A stretch of DNA of 64,000 nt, from positions 43,051,797 to 43,115,796 of the forward strand of contig NC_054082.1 of the NCBI RefSeq assembly GCF_017562075.2, read 5' to 3'. Below the pieces are notes generated by a model. The model saw nothing but the letters and a program-made list of their open reading frames with translations. It had not been told where the DNA came from and made no database searches. The stretch is from Anopheles merus. Lineage: Eukaryota > Arthropoda > Insecta > Diptera > Culicidae. Shown in pieces: positions 24,601 to 36,276 of the stretch; position 1 is the first letter of the stretch, and every line of letters begins with the position of its first letter. The translations under genes were made by a program, and so were the position numbers.

Positions 24601-26474
24601 ATAAAATGTATGCTCAATCGAGTTTGTTCATACTGTGGGTTGCGAGACTAGGATTGGGAGAACCACGTTCATGAGAATCATTTCTCGCATACGTCTCTCA
24701 TTGCAACGGCAATGTTTTTTTACTCATTCATCTCGTTGAGGCTGGCTCTTTGTTTGGTCTGAATGAAGCGGCTTACAAATCGATTGAATACAATAACAGT
24801 GAGGGAAATAGTTATTTTGTGTTCAATCAGAATAATCTATTACAATCTATCATCCTTACATGTCTTGATTCGAATAGATGCAATTGCAAATTGTGTGTTT
24901 GTTCTGCTCCTGTTTCCCAAACAAATCTGCTGTAATGGAACAAAATTAAGAGCGTTATTATTAAAGCTGAGCAAAATTATTTTATTAATGCCTTTTCATT
25001 GCTTATTTTAAAGGATAAATGTGTAATGTTTCCCAAACAAAGCCTGGATATATTATTAAGTCAATTTGTGTAAACATGGCTTAATAATTCGATTATCTGG
25101 CTTCCTAATTCGATTTGTATTGTATTTTTCACGTTTGCAGTAAATTCAGTAAATAATAAAATTTTCGTTAAATAAATACTCACCACCGTTAAAAATGTTC
25201 AAAATTGCTCGGCTGCTCTATCGTTGACTTCAGTTACACAACACTCTTCGCTCGGTTTTGAGTTGACCGTCCACGTGAGAACAGGATTGCAGATTAGAAA
25301 GAGAAAGTCCGATCAAGCGCAAAACAGCAGCGAGAATGAAAGCAAACGATAAACATTGAGACGGATGAGGCGAACACAGCTTAGGAAAAACTCTCTACTT
25401 CTCTTTCGACACCGCCATAGAGCAGAAAAGTGACTCTCGGAAGGTACGATGGGGGTATTTTTCCTTCTTTGAGTCACATAATTTTTCTGCATCTTCCGGT
25501 GCTGTTGCCTCTGTTTTTTTCGAACAAAGTTGATTTCATCGCGAGTGAAGACGTTCAATTTCATCCTCCCCGTATGTATATCCACTTTTGGCGATAGCCA
25601 GTTCTGTACAACTGTGTGCAACGTCAAAGCCACTCTCGCTACCCTGTACAGAGTGATTGTTGTTCGTCACTATCGATTGACGCCAAACGAAGTGAAAATA
25701 AGGGAAGGTTCATCGCGGTGGGTGTGCTTGCATGGTGGAGTCGCCTGGTAGTTTTCGGCGTGCTTCGACGTGCAAATAGTGATGGCGGTGCATGAATGAA
25801 CACAAAGCGTACGTAGCACAAGTGAGAAACAAAACATAGGACCCAAGGAGAGTCGAGCCTCCGTACGCCATGATTCAGAAAATTGTACTCCATTGTGCCG
25901 AGTGCGTCGATGGTTTGTGTGGCGATGGAAAACACCCCCCTCGTACCGTGCTAAACAGTGAGCTAATTCAAACAGTAAACACTACTACTACACCACTCAC
26001 TCGCCACTGCTGTTGATGGTGATAAGCAGGAGCGCTTTGCGAGACTTTCAATATCACAGGAATTGCCTTCCTGAGGAGGTGTGGAGTGTTGGATTTCTTT
26101 CTCTTTACTTCATGAAACTGAACAAAATCGAACAAGTGATCTGCGGGTAGTGGCGTTGTACAGTGTTCATCCTATTTGCTGCTAAATGCATTGCACGGTC
26201 GAGAAACAATCCTATTCAGCAGATTCTACATTCATCCATCATCTTTAAACTGTGCACCATGGATCCAAGGCAAGCCATAGTATAACGTCTTACTAAATCG
26301 CTATAATGTGTATTTGTGTGTGAATGTGATCGAATGTAAACCCGTACTGCAGAACGGTATCCTGCATAGTAGATGCTTACATCGATACCGATTCCGAACA
26401 ATGGCGTGCACTGTCCGACCTAGTATTTTCCTTTTTGTGTCGATTCGTTGAAACACTGCACATCGGTTGGAATT

Positions 26475-26512
26475 GATATTATTATTATTATTATTATTTA
26501 TTTATAATAATA
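26475..26512. repeat. (ATT)n microsatellite
   Basis: A run of ATT trinucleotides about 38 bp long, grading into further A/T-rich sequence. Lies in the gene-poor region. Confidence 0.85.
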
Positions 26513-27556
26513 TGTCTATTGTGCATCAAATAATGATGCTCTGATCTATGTTTAGTGGGATATGGCCATGTGTAGTGGAAAATACAGCCAAAGTTGTAAT
26601 ACTGTAAGACAATTAAGAAAAGAATAAAAAAATGAATAGCATAAAACTGCACTAAATGCACTAAAACAACAACAAAAAACTTTAAAAACGTGATGTTTAC
26701 TTCGTGAGGACTTCAATAAAATATGTATCATAAAAATAATTCAAATTTGTATCATCTTTTGTTACAGTAAAGTATTTTCACTGTTATTTTCCTTTATTAC
26801 TTGAATTGCGTTTGTGTGGCCTCTGCAGTTACCACACTCATGTTCAAGACGTTTTCCCGTAATGATGGTGACCCATATTTTTGTCCTTCGCTTGAAAAGA
26901 AACAACGCAAGCCTTACATTTGCATTGTAACGGCAATGCGTTTTTCCATAGAAAAGCAACAACTTCGAGATGTTTTAGTTTTGTATTCAATGGAAATTAT
27001 GTACATATTTTTAGAAAAAGTCTGTAATGTACTTTCCGGAATGACGAATGGCATGTTTACCCTTTTCCAACATGGAAGGGAATTATAATAGAAGTAAATG
27101 CAGTTTTAAAAATATATTACTTCTTATTGTAGCTCTTTGTACAAGTTTACGTGATCCTGTGTTTCATTCAGACGAAACTAACAACCTGGGGAATACATGT
27201 GCAAAAAATCCTTCCAATTTATATTTCCTGTAGGAAATTTTATTTGTGATTTGCAAAAGAAACTGCGTCGTACCTAACGTTGTTTGACGGTAGCCACGTC
27301 ATTAATACCGAGTGGAGTATTATACAATACGAAATCGTTTCAATCGAATCAGATGATCTATAGCTACCCAGGTACGTTTCGCTTCGTACAGGAATCAAAA
27401 CGAGTTGAAAAAAACGACGTACCAAGCGCTGTCTCGCTAAACAGTTCGTTAAACATTATAGACTTCCTCGTTTCCTCCCGCACTCGTATGTGTTATGAAT
27501 ATCATTTGATTTATTTGTCCTATTTTTTCTTTCGCTCTTCCAATGTGCTCTTCCAG

Positions 27557-27708
27557 GGGTCAAGCTTTTAGCGCTTTCGAGCACTACAACCTGCTGACGC
27601 CATCAGTTCCATCGTCTGGTGCGGTACATTCGAGCAAACCAACGTCAATAAACGGAGTATCACCAATTTCCCGAAGGATGAGGCCACGCATTGAAAATTC
27701 TATCGGCG
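27557..27708 (+). other. Candidate internal exon (possible alternative N-terminus of the Kelch gene)
   Basis: A 152-nt segment is bounded by a strong acceptor (pyrimidine-rich, ending CTCTTCCAG) and a strong donor (GTAAGT). One frame is open throughout and encodes QAFSAFEHYNLLTPS...RRMRPRIENSIG. The exon ends one base into a codon, and the first Kelch coding exon begins with two free bases (AT). A direct junction would therefore read MRPRIENSIGDDAMESCGYL in frame from the ATG at 27679. There is no sequence match to any family I recognise. The exon call and the link to the gene 12.6 kb away are inference. Confidence 0.3.
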
Positions 27709-30638
27709 GTAAGTTATTTCAAGTTATATTTCTCAGTTGTACCGTATCTGTGTGGGATATCTATACATTTCTACAAATCTGTGGTGATGTTTCCTTTCAT
27801 CTTGAGCTTGCAGCTTAATACAAATAACGTAAAAGTTTGGAAACTTCCGTTTCCATTGCTTGAATGAATCAGAACCAATCTTCTAGGTATGGATCGTTTA
27901 ACTAAGAATAGAACGCATCACGTAATACTGAATTAATAAATGTGTTGTAGAAAATGACATTGTGATAACTGTAGTAAAGCATCAATGAAAGTACAAGTTC
28001 CTTTTGGAGGTGTGTCAAGATCGTGACAATCTGACGTATTATGTTCCTCGGATACCACTTCCCTATACTGACCGAAGCTGAATAAACTTATGCTGAGCAG
28101 TTTTCGCTCTTGTTTCGTCAGTGATGCTCTAGTGTATTACAACCGTTTGGAAAGAACGTAAAACCATTCCTCGCGTGAAATCTCGGAACAAATCGCGTGC
28201 CTTCCTGGTGTTCTATTTGAAGCACTTACATCCATCGAACGGCCACGCACACGCTCGGTAGCAGCTACAGTTGATCGTCTGATCGTACGTTCTTCGGACG
28301 TCGGAACGAATTACAATGCGGAGTAAAATAGTAAATTTAGAAAGGTGTATTGTTTCGAAAACCACGCTTCGAACGTGACTTAACGAGCAATAGTATTGTG
28401 GTATTTTTAGCAACACCACAAGTCCCTGTTCCCTATCTTGGTGGTAACAATCGTTGTAGTATATTTTTGGTAGCACCGCCATACGGGTGGCTACGAGTAG
28501 TACCTCTCTTGTGCATCATTTTGCGTTCGCTGTTTTTTTTCTATGTACCACAAAAGCATGACATACAAATCATTGAATACAAGTCGGGTAAAGTTGAAAA
28601 AGAAGCATGAAACTTCTTCGCATTCGTAATTTCGTCGTAGTCAGCAAGGGCCAGGTAGAGTAGAAGCGACACGAGGAGCGGTGTCGCTGTCCTTGGTCGG
28701 TCAATCAAGCGGTTTGGAGATGTTTATTTACAGTTCCAATTGTCTTTGTGGATCGATAGTATGCGTCAAGTGGATGTTTTGTTGGTGCGTGAATATTTCC
28801 ATTATAAAAAGCAAGATTGTTTGGAAAAATGGCCTTCTACAACAAAACCGTATGTTGATCGATCTTCAAGATTGCAATAAAACGATCGTCGATAACAATG
28901 GTTTTGATCATATCTTAACTTTTAAAAACGTGTGTGCAAGATGATGTTATATTTTGTCCTTAGTAATATTAATCCGGGCATTTGGCAGAGCCAGATCGTC
29001 ATTGACAAAGGTCAAGTAGTTGAGAAGGGCATTTTTTGTCGGAGCATTGTAGCAATGATCATGATATAAAACATTGCTTTATATTGCTTGCCCTCCGCGC
29101 GACGGCAACCTAACAATCGTTGCCAGTTTTATCAATATGACACAGTTACCATGCAAAGATGCTGAGTTGGTCTTTTCGGTTTGCTTAGGGCGGCCACAGC
29201 GTGCTTAGTAGCAAAGATGAACGATCGTTGCCGTCGCTCAGAGTCTACCAATTGCTCGTCCATTCATCATTTGTTTTTTTCCTCTCATTTTTTCGTGCTG
29301 CGAGAGAAGAGAGAAAAAATAAGTGACAGTAAAAGCAATAAAAGTTAAACAAATTAAGCATTCTGCTGAGGCACTCTAGATTGCGATGTGTTTCGAGGGC
29401 GGGGGACTTAACGCCAACGGTCAACAATGGGGTGACAACCGTCTCACCATTACGCGCACGATTTAACACGTTTACGTTAAAAGAATTTCACAGAGGAAAC
29501 TAGGCAATGGAAGAAAACGACACAGCTGACCTAAGGAAAATACTTTGCCGGTGATCTAGAATGGTCGATCGTGTGGCGTAAGTGATGTCGGGGCCACCAC
29601 GTGGCTCTCCCGATACGTAGAGAGTTCTGCGATTTTCCCCTTCAAGCCAGCCAATGTTTCCTCTGGTTGCGTGTCGCATGATCATCAACAAGCGATGAAG
29701 CGTGCAAATTTCCCGCTCAATCCGCATGTGACTGCCCTACCTACACACTAGTGACAACGTGATTTGGGATGTGAGGGACACCACACCCCCTGTTACCATG
29801 AGCAATGGGTGCGTGTAGCTTTCGTCCGTCGTGAAATTGCGATCGACTGTGCATTCATTATGAAACCGGGAAGGGATTTCGAAGGATTGCAATCCAATTA
29901 CTACTGCTTGCCTGCAGGCATCGTAACGTTATCAGGTAATTTTTACCTTCTACCGGTGACTCATCACGTACCACGTGTACTACAGCACTCTAATATGGCT
30001 GCTCAGCTGTGCTCAGCTTTATGTAGACATAAAAAAACGACTAAAATAGTCATTTTCTTCATATTTTCTTTCTAGTTTGAATGAAACTCTGATTTGTCAG
30101 GCATGCATATGATCGGTATTTTCCAATAACATCAGAAAACCGTAACAACTCTATGATTAGTCTGCAATGCTCTGTGACCTATTTATTATTCATGGAGTAT
30201 GTTTTTTTATCTATTCCATAGCTTATGTTTCTTGTGATGAAAATGAAGGTCAATCATTCTCCCCATTTCACGTTATATTTATAGTCCTCAGGAAAGAAAT
30301 AAATATAATTTGGCCTTCACTAGTTTCGAATGATATAATAATTGTTATTAACGTTTCAGGTCAATGGGTTTGATTAGTTCGATAATTTGTTGCTACATTA
30401 TATGGGAAAAAAGAATATTAACGAATTGCATTGTGGTGTAGGTGTAACAGTGGGTTTGGTTTACTTAGCAAGAAAATCATATCTTTCAGACAGAAGCATC
30501 TTTTTGAAGTCTTGAACGATTGTTTAGCATTGCATCCCAATCTTTCTATGCATTCACAATAACATTTTTGCGTGAGGGCCGCGTAATTTGCGTCATGATT
30601 ACAGCAATCAGCAGCGTCGCCCTCGGTTTGTTGTCGGG

Positions 30639-30647
30639 TATAAAAGG
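30639..30647 (+). promoter_or_regulatory. Candidate TATA box
   Basis: TATAAAAGG in a G/C-flanked context is a near-consensus core promoter element. About 115 nt downstream, at 30755, is a GTAAGT donor with no long open frame between, which would fit a short non-coding first exon of the downstream plus-strand Kelch gene. A single motif in 19 kb may also be chance. Confidence 0.3.
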
Positions 30648-30977
30648 ACAGTTTCGCATTAGGTGATGGATGTCAAGAAAATGGCTGTTAGAAGATAGTA
30701 TAAGGATGGGGAATCGCAGAAGAGAAAACCAAATGTTGAATGTCTGATCTGTGTGTAAGTAAAGCGTGACTTACTAAGGAGATGTTGGGGTGGGGGTAGG
30801 TTGAAACTTTTCATATGAATGTTCATTTGATTTATTTATATTACACACTTTTAGCATTGAAATTAGTGACGCTTGTTTTACGTTTATTTCTGTCGAATTG
30901 CGTGACACTCTGGTGTCGTATGTTTTTCATTGCAATTGAAATTTTAATTTTCATTATATGGGGAAAGCGATCAGACG

Positions 30978-31045
30978 ATCAATGTAACTAAGCGATAGAC
31001 GTGTCGGCTCAGAGAAGACTGAATGGCTTCGATTCCTATCCTGAC
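30978..31045 (+). mobile_element. Possible tRNA-like SINE head
   Basis: The stretch AAGCGATAGACGTGTCGGCT resembles a diverged A box region and is followed by GGCTTCGATTCC, close to the pol III B-box consensus GGTTCGANTCC. No second copy was found in the window, so this is tentative. Confidence 0.35.
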
Positions 31046-34000
31046 CTGTAGTACTGATAAATCTTATAAATACTGGTACTAATACTAGGTGATACTAATA
31101 AATCTAGGAATTATGTGTAACCTTGCATAGCAAAAGGATTTTTTCAATTATAAAATATAAAAATGATGTAGTTTTAGCTAGACATCCGTATAATTTTTCG
31201 AAACATATTCATATAAACTAGCAAACAAAAGCGTCCGACATACCTGATTCACAATACAGTTTTATCCAGTTTATTCCACATTGGGTTATGCGATGTCTAG
31301 TGCGAATCAACGCCACACGCAACGTTCAATAAACAAACGGTGATTGCTGATTTGCGTAAACTCGTAAATTGTATTAATTCACTGCGTGTTCCCAAATGTG
31401 TGATGCTTTTGAGGCACACATGCTAAATACGATATCTGCCACACAGATAAGGTGTGTTCTTCCTAAGATCCCAAGGCACAGTTATGCCTTATGTACTTCC
31501 TTCAAGCAAACAGGTGGTTCATTTTATGCATTGTTTGATTTATCTTCTATGTATAGGATATCACGAAAACTTCAAATGTTATATTTAATATGTTTTCTTT
31601 TCTCGCAAACTAACTAAATAATGTAAATTGCGTGTTAAATGATATGAAAGCTTGCGACGCCGATCCTAATACCAGTCTGTGTAGCTACTGTTGAGTTTGC
31701 CTTAATTAAGTTAGTCTTAAAGAGTTGCAGTGGTTAACGAAATCCGATTGCAGTATTCACATGACTCTAACCGGTGTTCTAAACCACGCTGAACGCAGCT
31801 CTGCGCATGAAAATTGTGTTTGGAAAAGTGTTTAGTAATTATAACACGAACACCATTGATGAACAACTTGAACAAGGAAACGCCAATGCCCATATACCTA
31901 AATGAGGTTGCAAAAGCTGTTTGGTTAGTTTAATAACAAGTTTGAGCAAAATATTGCAGTATATTGATGAATGATCAATGATGACGTTGATGATGATGGA
32001 TATGCAACACAGTAACGAGGTTGCATTTAACTAAACCGCCAGCCGCGCTTGATTGCATACATTTTTGGCGGGAACAGAAGAGAAACTTTTTTAGGAACTA
32101 TTAGTATCAACATCACAACGCAATTCAATAAACTTTAGAGGTTAACAGCTTGACAGCCTTTCCTTCGGTTCTAAGGATGTTGGAAACCTTGGAGTTGAAG
32201 CGGCGGGGCGCTGTTGATGCTATTTGTAGGTCTAGTTGACGTTCGCATGTTCTTGACCTCCCTCAAGCACTCACGGCAAGTGTGGGTGGGATTAGGGACA
32301 ATGCCACTGGTGCTATGTGGGAGGACAAGCATTATCGATAGTGTCCGCGTACCCGGTCACTAGAATTGCTTTCGCTTACGGGAAGGGTGTGAACTACACT
32401 CGGAAAAGTGTACTACGTAGTCGTCTATTTGGTCGTGACGGAAGACATTTCCCCGGCCCGAATACGCCATTTGTAAACGGCATGTAAGCAACAGCTGTTG
32501 TATGGGTGTAGGTAGTGCAAAAGGATGATAAACACACATACAGCAGATAGCAGTGAGCGGACTACTACCCCAATACCACCGTATCGACACGCTATCGATG
32601 GCGCTCAGGAGAGGGAAAGCGGCAGCACGTGCCCTCCAAAACGGCAGTAAATACATGCAACAGACAACACAGACAGCCGCGCGCTCGTTGTGAGTGTGGG
32701 GAGTTTTTTTTTCATTTTTGCAAGATAACCAGTACCAGAGAAGTTGGTCCGTACCTTGCGCATAGGTCGATGGACAGGTTTCCCGCTGCGTCAGTGCAAG
32801 GTGGCCTCCACAACGATCGAAACCTGAACCAGAAGAGTGTTGTTGTCAGTCGATTGGTAGTAGTCGGCGGGACAGCACTTGTCTCTCACGTTGGTTTGGT
32901 CTGTGCGAGACTAGTAGGTCCTCTAAGCCAAGCTGCCCAGTTCTTCGCCTTCGTTGGCATTGGAGGTCTTTAGGGAGATTTGCAAAGAGCACCACCACCT
33001 GGCTCCGGCCTGGTGTATGTCCGAGCGGCTAGAAGCCGTAGTAACGATACCGGGCGATGGACAGTTATCTTTGGTTCGAAACTTCCGGAAGCTTCTTGCA
33101 GAGCTCCCAAAGGTATATTTTGAGTGTGCTGCCGTTGTGTGTGATGTGTCTGCGCCAGTGAATCATTTTCCATTGCGAAACTGTGTCAAAAATAGGTGAG
33201 CCTGAAGGCAATGTAGACAGACTTACACACGAAAGCGATCGAAAAGTGTACAAAAAAAGACAAAATTCGTACTACTTGTAGTTCGTTCGTACTCGTACCA
33301 TAAATTCGTACGTCACTGGTTTCACCAGCTTTCCGGTGCACATGAACGAAGCAGACCGGTGTTTAAAAAGATGTACCATTCGGTTCGAATCTGCTAAAAC
33401 GGCCATGCTGCTTGGCGGTAGTCTACGTCGTCGGTGATCCTGAAAGTGGAACGTAGTGCTGAAATTCGGCACACGGCCATCAGCAGGAGCGGTGATGGAT
33501 GTTCGTTCTTTGCCTGCGAAAAAGTTGTAGCGGCAGTCTCCGGCTGCCATGAATATGCTAGCTCCAATTTCACGGTGAGCTTCCGTTTGGCCGATTGCCG
33601 AGCAAACCGGGGTAACCCAACGTGGATCCGTATTGGCTGGACACGGGGGGCGTAAAGTGGATGCTGCATCGCGCCTTGTAAATATGTGCTTTAAAATAAA
33701 AAAGGCCGTGCCTTATCTGTGATCTGTGATAGTGCAAAACGGGGACTGGAAAAGATTGCCCTGGGTAAACCATCGAACCGTTTGGTACCTAGTGAGTGAG
33801 TGTATGTGTGATATTAGTGTTTACTTCCGTCCTTGTCTTCACGCGGGGACCATCACGACTATCCCGAATCCGGTAAAACCGGCTGACGTTTGCAGAGCGT
33901 GACCTGACGAACACAGCAATTAAAAATAAGTTCCTCAACATTTGTCTCGTCGATACGATATTGCGGTGCTAACGAAAATGACGAGAAAAAATATTATTAA

Positions 34001-35828
34001 GTTTTCATACGACAGTGGTAAGTAACCAATGTTTTATGCGAGGCTACATGCTGCAGGGCAAGCAAGTAATTTGTATTTGTGTGGTTAGTTGTAAGAATGA
34101 ATCGCGAGAAGTCAATCAGTCTTTGTGTATGACTCTTCGGCTGCGAACTCTAGTCCAAGTAACGCTTTTGTCAGTCATCTTGCATCAGATAGTATTTTGA
34201 ATGACGTGCGAAGGGGGCTATTAAAATAACCGAAGGGCGAGAGGAACTATCTTCATCACGAAGGATGAACAATTAGCCCTAATTGCATTAAGGGACGATG
34301 GTATGTAGGTATTATTTTTTCCATTCTGGAATGACTTACCATTCGTCTAGTCTACCGATTGACGTCAGGACACATCGACGACCTATGGGAGATCGTCTAT
34401 AGAGAACTAGTTGACCAGAATATTTTCAACACGTTCAAAATAAAATGCAAATACCCCAACAACACTCACACACATGATCGTTTCAGTTCAAGCCAAGATG
34501 CAAATTCTTGCTCGAGGGCCAGCACAAAATTGGAAGAATTTCAGCCAACCATGGTGGGTTTATTTGTAAACAATTTCAAGATCTTCGGCGCCCGCAGCAG
34601 TGCTGAGAGGGGCAAAAGAAACCGTTCCAAAATTCCAGACCATCTTTGCCGTCAGATGATAGGGAAATTGCGTTGTTTTCTGTCAGCTCATTAGCAGCAA
34701 GTTCAGAAAAACGTGCAATTCGTATGAACTTCCCACTTCAAACTCTAATTTCTCATATTTGTAAATGGCATTTTTTCAGCGACGCGTGTACGCTCAACAA
34801 GCGATAATAGGTATTATTATTTCATTATCCCGGATCGCTCGCTGTCGCATGTAAGACGCGTTGGCACCAAAACGCTTTTTCCTTTCCTTATTGGATCTCA
34901 CGGACAAGTGTTTGCGCGAAGTGACTGGTAATTGTGCATATTTATGACTGCTTCCACTGATTACGTCGCACTAATAAGACAAGCAATTCTTATTAGGAGC
35001 AGGAGGCGGGAGTCTCTGTACACATATGCATTTTTTACGACCACTAATGGCCACTCTGAGGAACGGCCGTTTATGATTAATAGCAAGTGAAAGATGATTG
35101 CTGATAAAGCAAAGCGAAAAACTGCACTCCTATCGTGGCATAGTGCATTGCACAATGGTTTGTCATCGCTTTTGCCATACGGATGAAATGAAATATCCCA
35201 TTCTGATCCGTGTGCTGTAGCGTATTTTGTTTATTTTTCTGATCCTCCCCTTTTCGGTCTCTGTCTTGAGACCGTTGATCATGTATCGCGCATGAACGAA
35301 GTCTCATTTCGCTAAACACAGCCACGTGCCAAAGAAACCAATGTTTATAATTAACGTATCGGATTTTATTTTTAGTTTACTATCATCGTTCTGCTGTCGT
35401 ATACAAACAATCGACCACACCGAACGGTTTAATTACATTCCATATAAGTGCTGACTGAGGTGGCATGTTTTGTTTGCCTGTTGCAGAATATTTTTATTGA
35501 ACCACATCCGTTGATTTATTTTAGATATTTGGTGTATGTAAAAAGCTACTAAAAAAGAGCTTAGTTCCTATTTTCCTCTATTTGGCTTGTGCATTTCTCG
35601 GTAATCGGCAAATTAGCTTGTTTAGAATGTTCTAAATTTAATGTAAATTGTTTGTGGTACAGCGAATGAGCAGTGTTTTTGAGTGCTGGGTTATTTATTT
35701 ATATATTGATTTATCGAGTGCCATTTGTTGTGAGTATATGTATGATTATATTGAGTGTTTCTATTCGAATGTTTTTGCCTGTTAATTAAAAAAGATTGTT
35801 ACTTCTCGAATCAGAACATTCAGAACCC

Positions 35829-36005
35829 CTTTTTCTAAGATTCTGTCAGCCTGAACCACTAGTAGGCTTGGCTTTCAGTGACGTATTGATTTCCCATAGC
35901 GAGATAGTCAGTTCCACGTATGGGGGCACGGTCGATTCGGAGCTAGAACGCATGACGGGCATGCAGTGAAGTCGTACGAGTTGCCGACTGTACCAAGAGA
36001 CCGAT
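35829..36005 (-). mobile_element. tRNA-derived SINE, copy B
   Basis: Read on the minus strand it starts near 36005 with GGTCTCTTGGTACAGTCGG, containing a good A box (TGGTACAGTCG). The B-box region GCGTTCTAGCTCCGA follows, then the same body as copy A (CACTGAAAGCCAAGCC) and a tail AATCTTAGAAAAAGG. Copies A and B align over essentially the full length with moderate divergence. Confidence 0.78.
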
Positions 36006-36129
36006 CAAATAGTAAGATTCTCTAAGAATTTAGTGCTTGGTTATAAACTAGTCCAACAATCAAACTTTTTTTTATTGTTAGACTAGTTGATTAAAACGTT
36101 TTGAGGTTGCACACTTATTAGAAAACTAT

Positions 36130-36276
36130 CGATATTTAGCTGTGTAATGCCAAGTTTCTCTGCGCATCTGGTCAGTCCTTGCTAAACAAAACGGTCTATG
36201 TGAGGCTTTAACCCACAACGGGCATGTTGTTAAGTCGAGCGCGTTGATGATTGCACCACGTGACCGCGCAACTAAT
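36130..36276 (-). mobile_element. tRNA-derived SINE, copy C (diverged or related subfamily)
   Basis: The minus-strand head reads CGTGGTGCAATCATCAACGC, then GACTTAACAACATGCCCGTT and GTGGGTTAAAGCC, the same order as copies A and B. The body after it (AGGACTGACCAGATGCGC) is only partly alike, so this is either an old copy or another subfamily. Confidence 0.65.

Noticed and set aside
25871..26005. Short ATG frame MIQKIVLHCAECVDGLCGDG
   Set aside because: About 44 codons with no splice partner or family similarity.
35829..36005. Functional tRNA gene suggested by A and B boxes
   Set aside because: No plausible acceptor stem or anticodon arm, and the sequence continues into a body shared with another copy, as in a SINE.
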